Position numbers and translations under genes: made by a program. Below, piece by piece: positions 15,739 through 23,889 of a stretch of DNA of 27,388 nucleotides; the stretch's first letter is position 1, and each line of letters opens with the position of its first letter. Source of the DNA: CAZWBR01 sp964404205. GTDB lineage: Bacteria; Bacteroidota; Bacteroidia; Bacteroidales; Prolixibacteraceae. A model generated the notes under the pieces. That model was not told the DNA's origin, searched no databases, and saw only the letters and a program-made list of their open reading frames with translations. The stretch covers positions 1-27,388 of the forward strand of contig CAYOJD010000030.1 of NCBI GenBank assembly GCA_964404205.1, read 5' to 3'.

Positions 15739-18435
15739 TTATTCTCCTGCGGTGCATGATGCTTTGGGATCGACTGTTTTTTGCCCCGATTCGATGGCGG
15801 CAATCACTTTCAGCAACTGTTCGCCCATCCCGATTTTGTAGCCGGACGAGAAGAGATAGATATTGCCCGACTGATCGCAGAAGAGTACCAATGGCAGCTT
15901 GTCTTTCAATCCAGAGCCATATTGTTCGGTAAGTGCATTCAGCAGCTTATTTTCGATATCAATGCCACTGAATCGCTTTGCCGGAAGGGTATAGGTGTCC
16001 AATACCTTTGCCTGACCGGCTTTTTCGGCTGGCATGGCAAAGAGGAATTCGCCACCCCATTGGTTAAAATGGTCGACATAGGGCCCCAAATCGTTCAGAA
16101 TATGTTTCGACGGTTCTTTATCGGGGTCGAGCAGCACGACAACCGAGTGGCTTCCTTTTAGCAGCGAAGCGTAAGCTGTCGGAGCCGTTTCGTTGCCTTG
16201 TTGCAGCATCAGTTGGGTGAAATCGATTTTACCCGATGGTTTCATGTTGCCCGATTGTTGACGGAGCGTAACCGGGATAACGGTAGTTTTTCCTTTCTCC
16301 ACGCTGAAGGTAGTCATGCTGCTCAGCACCGAACCATCGTCAAGGCGGTTACCGGTAACCAGTGCATAATGTCCAACTTCCAGTTCAACCGGTTTTTCGA
16401 ATGTAGCAATGCTTGCCCCTTCGGGAAATTCGAGGGTGCGGAAGAAGCCATCTTTCAGGATTCCGATTGTGAAATGGAGATAATACTGTGGAACCACCAG
16501 ATTATCCTTGCTTTGCAGCTTCAAACTCCCTTTGTCGGGTTGTGCTACGGTTTCGGTGCCAAAACCAGCCCGGTACCACTGTCCGTTTTGATAATATTCG
16601 GGAATCCTCGATTCGGGATTGAGCCTGGCAGGAATTCCAATCGTACGGCAAACTGCCACGAAGAAGATATCGCGCGAATCGGCATCGGCTACCCTCAGGT
16701 TAAAAACCCCTTTGGGCGAGAGTGGCGAGCGGGAATGTTTATTGGCTGCTGCATCGATGGCAATATGTTCACGAATCCATGCGCTCAGCAAACTGATATC
16801 TTTTTGAAAACCACCGATGGTTGGTTGGTCGAAAACAGTGGTTAGAAAGCTTCGCCAAGGCGAAAGCAGTTCGTTGCTGATGCGCGGGGCCAGGACATAT
16901 TTCGTATAGATTTGAGCCGGAAGACTGCTGCTCCATCTCTTGTTTTTTTCGGCCTGCTGTAGGTGGTCGGTAAGAATAGCTTCGGGTGTGTCGCTGAAAT
17001 CTTTGGCCGAGATTCCTTCGAGAAGTGCCACGGTGTTGGGATATTGGGTGCCGTTCTTTTCGAGATAAGCTGCAATTTGGTCCCAGTTGCCATAGCTGAG
17101 ATGAATATAACGCTTCACCTTTTCGGCCGGAAGGTTGGTTTTGGCTGCCAGCTCAGCGCTCCAGAGCGAGTCTTTGAAGGTAGCCATTGTGGCGTTGCGG
17201 ATAGAATCTTCCTTTGCCAGACGACGGTTATTTTCGTTGCGTGCCTCCTCACTGACATTCAGTTCGACTTTGGCCGCGTGTGGCGGAATCAGGTCGAACG
17301 GTTCGGTTTTATCGGCAGGTATGGTCTGGTTGAGGAGAATGGTAAGGGTGTCGGTTTCGGGAACAGAGAGTTTTTGGTACCCAAAATGGCCCTCTTTGGC
17401 TGCCCATACAATCAGGTCGCCCATACCGGTGAGCAGCGAGGCTTCGCCCGATGAGTTGGTGAAGTCGGTGGCAATGGGGTAATATTCGGCATAATTGTAA
17501 AGTTGAAACTCCACTTTTGCACTGTCAGCCGGAGCGCCGTTTGCTTGACGAACCTTCACCACCACGTTTTTCACGGTAGTGTAATTGGCTGTCAGGTTAA
17601 GTTCCGAGAAGCGGGCTTCCGGGGTTATTACATTTTCGTTTCCGAAATAGTGGCCGAAAGCGCGGGTGTGTACCAGCATGGTGCGGCGTGCAGGTTCGCT
17701 GAACCATCCCATATCCAGATCGACATCGGGCTCGCAGGCACCAAGATATCGCCATTTTCCATCAATCCACACCTCAACCCAGGCGTGGTTGTCGTCGGAG
17801 TGAGCCCAACGCGGAGTGTAGACTTGTCGCGCAGGAATACCGGCTGTACGCATGGCTGTTACCGTGAAAGTCGACTCTTCGCCGCAACGGCCAAATGTTT
17901 TTTTCACTGTGCTGAGGGGAGCGCTGGTACGACCGTCGGTTCCGCGGTAATTTACCTTTTCGTGGCACCAATGGTTAATTTCGAGTGCAGCTTCTTTCAT
18001 TCCCAACCCTTTTACACGGGCTTTTATCTCGTCGTACATTACCGCCCTGAAATTATCGAGGTTTTCATTATTCACCCTGAGCGGCAGTACGAAATGAAGA
18101 AATTCCTCTTCGGGAATTGATCTGCCCCAAGGCATCTCTTCTTTGGCTTTTAGCGTGTAACGAACATTATTCAGAAAGAAATCGGCCGGATAATCGGCCA
18201 AATCGCTAAGTGGCATGTAGGCATACCAGAACTCCATCAACGACTTTTCGTCGGCTGTAAGCTGCTGGTCGAAAATATCCCACACGGGAACCTGCGCATT
18301 GGCGGTCAATCTTTTTTGCTCACCAAGCATCCGCTGAATATCAGCCTGACGGTTGGGATTGGAGATGATGGTCTCTTTTGGCTGACAGGCCAATAGTGTG
18401 GTCAGCAATGCCGCGACGAGGACGATCTGTTTCAT
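15739..18435 (-). CDS. Large transglutaminase-fold lipoprotein
   Basis: An 898-residue envelope lipoprotein: signal with lipobox LLAC, lipidated Cys17. A transglutaminase-like catalytic domain spans about residues 145-265, with Cys184 in FGRCGEES, GIPARQVYTPRW, His217 in NHAWVEVW, and KWRYLGACEPD. Two features, RCGE and ACE, recall peptide:N-glycanase, but the position of its catalytic Asp is Gly232 here, with Asp237/239/241 nearby. A beta-sandwich-like region follows (about 285-370). Residues 575-626 repeat the fold's core (RTIGIPARLNPESR), but Ala585 replaces the Cys and the His is gone, so it is an inactive second copy. The C-terminus (763-890) looks thioredoxin-like without CxxC. It sits between the mannosidase (66 bp upstream) and the sialidase (11 bp downstream). 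Possible roles are protein or glycopeptide hydrolysis, or deglycosylation; none is proven. Confidence 0.8.
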   Translation of the reverse strand: MKQIVLVAALLTTLLACQPKETIISNPNRQADIQRMLGEQKRLTANAQVPVWDIFDQQLTADEKSLMEFWYAYMPLSDLADYPADFFLNNVRYTLKAKEEMPWGRSIPEEEFLHFVLPLRVNNENLDNFRAVMYDEIKARVKGLGMKEAALEINHWCHEKVNYRGTDGRTSAPLSTVKKTFGRCGEESTFTVTAMRTAGIPARQVYTPRWAHSDDNHAWVEVWIDGKWRYLGACEPDVDLDMGWFSEPARRTMLVHTRAFGHYFGNENVITPEARFSELNLTANYTTVKNVVVKVRQANGAPADSAKVEFQLYNYAEYYPIATDFTNSSGEASLLTGMGDLIVWAAKEGHFGYQKLSVPETDTLTILLNQTIPADKTEPFDLIPPHAAKVELNVSEEARNENNRRLAKEDSIRNATMATFKDSLWSAELAAKTNLPAEKVKRYIHLSYGNWDQIAAYLEKNGTQYPNTVALLEGISAKDFSDTPEAILTDHLQQAEKNKRWSSSLPAQIYTKYVLAPRISNELLSPWRSFLTTVFDQPTIGGFQKDISLLSAWIREHIAIDAAANKHSRSPLSPKGVFNLRVADADSRDIFFVAVCRTIGIPARLNPESRIPEYYQNGQWYRAGFGTETVAQPDKGSLKLQSKDNLVVPQYYLHFTIGILKDGFFRTLEFPEGASIATFEKPVELEVGHYALVTGNRLDDGSVLSSMTTFSVEKGKTTVIPVTLRQQSGNMKPSGKIDFTQLMLQQGNETAPTAYASLLKGSHSVVVLLDPDKEPSKHILNDLGPYVDHFNQWGGEFLFAMPAEKAGQAKVLDTYTLPAKRFSGIDIENKLLNALTEQYGSGLKDKLPLVLFCDQSGNIYLFSSGYKIGMGEQLLKVIAAIESGQKTVDPKASCTAGE

Positions 18436-18501
18436 TCTGTTGTTGTTTTAAAGCCGTGTACAATATTAATGATAATCTATTTTTTTGATAGTAGCGGTTT
18501 C

Positions 18502-21500
18502 TTAGTCCCAACTTAATTGATAAAACCCTGAACCATAAGGGGCGAGTTGCAATTTCCCGTCCTGAATTTTTTCGCCCAGCACATTGACAGGTTGCAGTAA
18601 ACTTGTTGGTTTGTCAGTCGGTGCAATTTGGCTTAAATCGGCTGGTTTGCCCGATGTTTCACGCAATTGCAGGATAACCGAATTGGGCTGACTGCCCGGC
18701 GTACTGTTGACCAGTAAGATATTTTCGGGCCAACCTGTAATGAAAGAGCGCGCTTTGATATTGTCGCCTTTGCCACCTCCGGGAAGTATGCGGGTCAGGA
18801 AGGGAATACGGTTGCCCCACCCAAAACGAACGGCTTCGTTGTTCGAATTGTTCTTTTCGGAGGTGATATAAAACGACCAGCGATGTTCGCCTTTTTGGTC
18901 CGGATTAAAATTGGTAACCCAATAATTATTCATAGGCCATGAGTAAAAGTGGGTCGACGTTGGTGTTGCCCCGGCTTTGTAGCGGCCGGTATTGATGCCG
19001 CCAAACTGCATCAGCGGGGCATCGGGGCTTGTAACGACAATTTGTTTGTTGCCATTTTTCAGCATCGCATAATTTTGCACCGTGTTCCAATCGTTCGACG
19101 AGCCGGGAATTTGATCGACACCGGCATCAACTACGCCTCCCTGAACATCGAAAGCCAGTTTGCCATCTTCCATTCCAAAAGGAAAGGCAATATAAATTCC
19201 TTCAGCATCGACAATTGGTTCTTTGACAATTGAATAATTGATGTCGATACGTTTAGTTGCATGGTAAAGCCTGATATCGATTTGCACATCGTAATTTTTA
19301 CAGGCGGCTGAAGTTGCTCCTTTCATACGAATGGTATTCCAAATTGGCCCGGAGGTATAGCTGTCGAACCATGCTTTGTCGAAGGGGAAGCGCTGAAAGT
19401 CATCGAGTCTTTTCTGTTCCATCTGATATCGGTTGCCAAGGCGCTCGTAGATAAATTCGCCTAACTGGTGAGGCGCTTTCGGGTCGATCAGCTCTGTTTG
19501 CATTGCTTTGTCGAACATCGAAACAATAGCTGCGCGATTGGCATCGATTTTTAGGCTATACCAGGGTGTTTCATATTGCAGTTCCGGTTTTTTTATCACC
19601 GTTTCGCTTTCGTAAAGAACAGGTTCGAAGCACAATTTTTTGTAGCCATAGGCCGGAATATCCTTCAACCAGATGCTCCAGTAGGTTCCGTCGGAGCGTT
19701 GGCTCATCGGTTGTGCCGGGTAGTTGTTTCCTTCGGTGTCAGTAATACGGGGTTGCATCCCGCGTGGCACCAGTTGATGGTCGATATAAACGGTTACCAA
19801 CCCGTCGCGTTTCCAGTTCAGGGTATTGTAAACAACCAGCGATGGTTTTTCTTCTTTGTTGAGTGTCGATTGCAACAATCCCATTACCTCTTCACCAACC
19901 ATTTTGGCCCGCCGGTGCGATTCCCACGCGTACGATTCTTTGATAGCCCGTTGTTCCATCGTTTGTTCGTGATAAGGCTCCCGAACGCTTTCGGAATAAC
20001 CGGTAGTATGTTCGGCATAGAAATTTAAAGCTTCGTAGGTCAACGAAATCCGATCGTGGATATTGTCGGGTAACGGTATGCCGGCTATATCAGCCATGGC
20101 CAATCCACCTGAAAAGGCCGTAATGTCAGACTGAGCTTTACGAAATGCGGCCACTTCGCGGGCCGAAGCTCCAAAGCCGTCAGTCCACCAGTCGGGCCAG
20201 GCTCCACGGTAAACCGGAAACTGACTGGCATATTTCGATTCGAGGGTTTCGAAGAAACTGGTAGCCGTTGCAGTACGTAGTTTAGGCCACTCGAAGCTTT
20301 CGTTCCACTGGCGGATAAGGTCGGAGGCAATGGTCGAAGGGGGTGAATTGTCGGTAAGATAACCCGAATGTTGAATCGAAATCAGATTGTATGGATATCC
20401 TTTTTCGCCCAATGTCGTGAGGTAATTGAGCAATCGGCCTTCGAAGTTGGGCAGGTTGCCTTTGTCTATTTCGAAAACAGTGTTCCCGGTCATATAATGC
20501 TCGGCACGGTAGGCCAGCATCCGTTTGCCGGAGGGCGATTCCCACCAAAAGAGCGTTGGCTTATCGAAACAGATAAGTGCGCGGTGGCCGTGGGTCCCCA
20601 TGTTGAGGTATTTGACACCCAAATCGTGGTAGTAATCGTTGAGGCACCAAGCAATGCCATTGACATCGTTCTGCATGGCTGTTTTGGGCGCAATATCGAG
20701 AGCCCTGAAACGTTTTAATGGTTGCAGCGATGCTGCCAGCGACTGTTCGTCGGGCAGTTCGTCATAGTTAAAGTACATGGCCGTAACTTCTATTCGTCCT
20801 TCTTTGATGCGCCTTATCAACCGTTCAACTTGTTGGTCAGGCCTGCATTTCAGAAATTCATCGACGGCCCAGGCCGCCTCGCATGTCCAGCGAAATTTGG
20901 CATCATCGGGGTAGTTGTCGGTGGCATCGCAGTAGTCGAGTGCATAATCGATGTAGCGAAGATGTTCGGCAAGAATTTCGGTTTGCGAACGGGTATAGCC
21001 AATGTCGGTGTGCGAATGTTGCACAAAATTGACTTCCCATTGTTTTACCGGGAGTTGTTCCAGCTGAAACTCCTGCCGTAGATTGGGCGATTCGACTTTA
21101 ATCTTTCGAATGGTTTTGCGTTGTACTTCGGGTAACCCGATTCTGAAATAATTGCTGCCGAAACCAACGGTTTTCTTTTGATTGAGTTTTCCGTCGACAT
21201 AAACCGATATTTCGGCTGGCAGGCCAAAGTAGAGAAGTGTGCCCGAAGCCAGTTGCTTTTTAATACCATGCTCTCTAAAAATTGCCGGAAAAGGTTTGAT
21301 GGTTAGCCCCGATTCAATCGCTGTTTTGAAAGTCATGTACCACGATGTCTTATTGTCATTTCCGCCAGTCATGGTTAGCTGGAGGGGCTTTCCCTTTTCG
21401 ACCTGATTTGCAGGTACGCGCAGAAACATAAAGCCAAATTTGTCACCAAAACTATCTTCCATATCCGAACGGAAGAATAGTTCTGCACCCTGATTCGATT

Positions 21501-21864
21501 GGACAAGCCAATTTTTTTGGCCGTCGGTATTGAAAGTAAATGTAAGCCCGTTGCCGGTTTTCAGCGTCATCTCGGCCCTACCCGGACTGGAACCGATTCC
21601 GGCCAGCCAGATATAGGTGACATATTTTGTGTCGACTGTTTTCGGTGCCGCTGCGGTTTGCCACTGCATCGAATAGTTGCCATTGGTAGCCCTGATGATA
21701 AGGGCATCTTCAACTCCCTGTATGGAAGAGTGATATTTGAAATCGTCACCGGAGATTTTTTGCCCGAAACCATTGACCAGATAATCTTCTGATGTCAACT
21801 CCTGTCCGTAACCGGCGATGACGATTGAGCATAAGATTGAAACGATTAAAAGACGATTTTTCAT
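18502..21864 (-). CDS. Secreted GH38 alpha-mannosidase
   Basis: A 1120-residue secreted retaining alpha-mannosidase. I use the ATG at 21864 because it begins a clean signal peptide (MKNRLLIVSILCSIVIAGYG, cleavage near residue 21); the frame is open to an ATG at 21909 that would add a non-signal stretch. Residues 22-270 are a beta-rich N-terminal region with no sure match. The GH38 catalytic domain begins with HSHTDIGYT (zinc ligands His285 and Asp287) and contains AMQNDVNG with the probable nucleophile Asp400. A middle helical region and large C-terminal beta domains (about 700-1120) follow. Family members of this type trim alpha-mannose from N-glycans or other mannosides. The gene starts the operon that continues with the transglutaminase-fold and sialidase genes. 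Confidence 0.9.
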   Translation of the reverse strand: MKNRLLIVSILCSIVIAGYGQELTSEDYLVNGFGQKISGDDFKYHSSIQGVEDALIIRATNGNYSMQWQTAAAPKTVDTKYVTYIWLAGIGSSPGRAEMTLKTGNGLTFTFNTDGQKNWLVQSNQGAELFFRSDMEDSFGDKFGFMFLRVPANQVEKGKPLQLTMTGGNDNKTSWYMTFKTAIESGLTIKPFPAIFREHGIKKQLASGTLLYFGLPAEISVYVDGKLNQKKTVGFGSNYFRIGLPEVQRKTIRKIKVESPNLRQEFQLEQLPVKQWEVNFVQHSHTDIGYTRSQTEILAEHLRYIDYALDYCDATDNYPDDAKFRWTCEAAWAVDEFLKCRPDQQVERLIRRIKEGRIEVTAMYFNYDELPDEQSLAASLQPLKRFRALDIAPKTAMQNDVNGIAWCLNDYYHDLGVKYLNMGTHGHRALICFDKPTLFWWESPSGKRMLAYRAEHYMTGNTVFEIDKGNLPNFEGRLLNYLTTLGEKGYPYNLISIQHSGYLTDNSPPSTIASDLIRQWNESFEWPKLRTATATSFFETLESKYASQFPVYRGAWPDWWTDGFGASAREVAAFRKAQSDITAFSGGLAMADIAGIPLPDNIHDRISLTYEALNFYAEHTTGYSESVREPYHEQTMEQRAIKESYAWESHRRAKMVGEEVMGLLQSTLNKEEKPSLVVYNTLNWKRDGLVTVYIDHQLVPRGMQPRITDTEGNNYPAQPMSQRSDGTYWSIWLKDIPAYGYKKLCFEPVLYESETVIKKPELQYETPWYSLKIDANRAAIVSMFDKAMQTELIDPKAPHQLGEFIYERLGNRYQMEQKRLDDFQRFPFDKAWFDSYTSGPIWNTIRMKGATSAACKNYDVQIDIRLYHATKRIDINYSIVKEPIVDAEGIYIAFPFGMEDGKLAFDVQGGVVDAGVDQIPGSSNDWNTVQNYAMLKNGNKQIVVTSPDAPLMQFGGINTGRYKAGATPTSTHFYSWPMNNYWVTNFNPDQKGEHRWSFYITSEKNNSNNEAVRFGWGNRIPFLTRILPGGGKGDNIKARSFITGWPENILLVNSTPGSQPNSVILQLRETSGKPADLSQIAPTDKPTSLLQPVNVLGEKIQDGKLQLAPYGSGFYQLSWD

Positions 21865-22264
21865 CTTTTCGACTGAATTAAAGATTACCAATCTAAGCGC
21901 ATTAAGCATGGAGAAATCAAGTTTGACCTGATATTTCCGATGTTTTTTTTGCCAACTGCCATATTGCTATTTCAGAATCGCCCGATAACTGAAATTAAGA
22001 CAATAGTCGTTGACATCCTTTCTCTGTACCAACAGCATTACGCATGCCTGGCAGAAGTTTACCGAGAGTTTAACCAAAATTGGTTTCCGGTTCTATTTCA
22101 AAACGGAGAGTTTCTCCATTCGACAACGTTTCGCGACTAAACTGTTTGCTACTTATTGGCTGGCTGTGAATACGGACCGGCTGAATAAAGTAGTACCCAT
22201 TAAAATGATGAACCGTTTCGATAGTCAGTACGATATGAACACGGTTTTTTTGCGATCGGGAAAA
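21865..22264. other. 400-bp gap between the mannosidase and fucosidase genes
   Basis: No recognisable gene. Plus-strand frames of 66 and 89 codons (21940-22140, 22010-22279) resemble no family known to me. The stretch should contain the promoter of the mannosidase operon near 21870-21960, but I find no convincing TAnnTTTG box. It could also hold a decayed gene, as its base composition is fairly coding-like. Confidence 0.5.
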
Positions 22265-23716
22265 TTATTCCGAGGCTGATGTCAGCTTCAATACGACGGC
22301 ATATTTCGAAGGAACAGCTTTGGCTACCGAGGCCGGAATTGCTATCGTGAAACCGTTGCCGTTTGCTTTGGCTGTTACTTTCGATTGTTTAGATCCTAAA
22401 ACAGCGATGCGGCTGTTTTTCGGAAGGGTTATCCCTTTCACGTTGACCGATGATGGAAGCTGTTCCCCCTCATTTAGCAGATAATTGATATAGATAGTCC
22501 CATCTTTACCTTGGGTATAGCGGATTTGTCCCTCGGTGTAAGGGGCAATCGGGCGTGTATTGTAGATTGATTCTCCGTTGATTCTCATCCATTGTCCAAT
22601 CTCTTTAAGCCGGTCGTAGGCTTCGGCATACCAGGTTCCGTCGGGGCCGGGGCCAATGTTGAGTAACAGGTTTCCGCCTTTGGCCACTATGTCAGACAGC
22701 ATATGTACCACTTTGCGGGTTTCCATCATTTTGGCATTGTACGAGAACGACCAGCCGCCGCCCAAAATAATACACGATTCCCAAGGGTAGGGCAGCATTT
22801 TGTCTGGTACCGTATTTTCAGGGGTTAAATAATTTTGATTTTTCCCTTCCACAGCACGATCCACCACAATGGCATCGGGTTGTTTGGAGCGTATTTTGGT
22901 GACCAGTTCATCCATTTTAATATCCTGATTAAAGGGTTTCTTCACCCTGAACCCTTCGATACGCGGGGCTTTGCCCGGGTCGTCGTGTTTTTGTACCCAG
23001 CCGCCATCGAACCAAAGCAGATCGATTTTGCCATAGTTGGTACAAATTTCCATCACCTGATTATGGGTGAAGTTGACAAAATTGTTCCATCGTTCGGGAT
23101 ATTGTTGTGGGTCGTAATTGCAGTTTCTGTCCAGCGGAGGAAATTGTGGCCACCAGTAGTCGGTGCTGTGCCAGTCGGGTTTCGAGAAATAGGCCCCAAT
23201 CCATAACCCTTCCTTGCGGAAAGAATCAAAGATGGCTTTGGTGACATCGGCCTGTGGATGGGTATGGAACGGACAATCTTTGCCTGTAATTTTATAGTCG
23301 GTATATTTACTGTCGAACATACAAAAACCGTCGTGGTGTTTGGTGGTGAAAACCACATATTTCATCCCGGCATCTTTGGCTGCCGCCGCCCACTTGTCGG
23401 GTGTAAATTGTGTCGGATTAAAGGTTTTGCCCAGACTTTCGTACTGCTTTTTATAGGCAAAATAATCTTTCACCGTATCGGGAACACACCATCCCTCATC
23501 TTCAGGACAGATAGACCACGATTCGACAATGCCCCACTGGCTGTATGGGCCCCAATGCATCAGTAAACCAAATTTAATATCCTGCCACTGGTCAATTCGT
23601 TCCCGAATCAACGGATTGGGGTCGGGATGATAACGTTCTTCCTCGACCTGGGCCGCTGCGCTTTTGCCCCAGCTTACAATGGTTAGAAGTAGAAATGAAT
23701 AAAGAAGAGTTCTCAT
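22265..23716 (-). CDS. Secreted GH29 alpha-L-fucosidase
   Basis: A 483-residue secreted retaining fucosidase that removes alpha-linked L-fucose from glycan ends or cores. A signal peptide covers residues 1-22 (cleavage after AAAQ). GH29 hallmarks are FGLLMHWGPYS (His54), KHHDGFCMFDS (127-135) and the nucleophile Asp237 in LLWFDGGW. Toward the end of the catalytic barrel comes GGNLLLNIGPGPDG, common to the family. A C-terminal beta-sandwich follows (about 390-483). The acid/base residue cannot be assigned by eye, since it is variable in GH29. It lies 400 bp upstream of the mannosidase gene and diverges from the hexosaminidase gene, so it may be its own transcript. Confidence 0.92.
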   Translation of the reverse strand: MRTLLYSFLLLTIVSWGKSAAAQVEEERYHPDPNPLIRERIDQWQDIKFGLLMHWGPYSQWGIVESWSICPEDEGWCVPDTVKDYFAYKKQYESLGKTFNPTQFTPDKWAAAAKDAGMKYVVFTTKHHDGFCMFDSKYTDYKITGKDCPFHTHPQADVTKAIFDSFRKEGLWIGAYFSKPDWHSTDYWWPQFPPLDRNCNYDPQQYPERWNNFVNFTHNQVMEICTNYGKIDLLWFDGGWVQKHDDPGKAPRIEGFRVKKPFNQDIKMDELVTKIRSKQPDAIVVDRAVEGKNQNYLTPENTVPDKMLPYPWESCIILGGGWSFSYNAKMMETRKVVHMLSDIVAKGGNLLLNIGPGPDGTWYAEAYDRLKEIGQWMRINGESIYNTRPIAPYTEGQIRYTQGKDGTIYINYLLNEGEQLPSSVNVKGITLPKNSRIAVLGSKQSKVTAKANGNGFTIAIPASVAKAVPSKYAVVLKLTSASE

Positions 23717-23842
23717 GGCTCAGTTGTGTGTTGTTGATTATCTATCGTAAAAATAAAACTTAATTTATTCTAAAATATAGTAGTCGGTAAATAATTAAAA
23801 AATTTAATAAGTTTTATCGATTAAACAGCCAAATATTTCACT

Positions 23843-23866
23843 CTAACTTGAAAATATCCTAACTTG
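23843..23866 (+). promoter_or_regulatory. Direct repeats CTAACTTG in the fucosidase/hexosaminidase intergenic region
   Basis: Two exact copies of CTAACTTG (23843-23850 and 23859-23866) start 16 bp apart, 24-47 bp before the hexosaminidase start. They could be a binding site for a regulator of the glycan genes, or two imperfect -7 boxes (TAacTTG). The rest of this 173-bp divergent region is very AT-rich. Confidence 0.35.
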
Positions 23867-23889
23867 CTGCCAGTTAAACCAAACAAATT

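Noticed and set aside
21940..22279. Two overlapping plus-strand frames (66 and 89 codons) that might be a frameshifted gene
   Set aside because: Joined or separate, they match no family I know, and there is no promoter or start context; kept only as an unexplained spacer.
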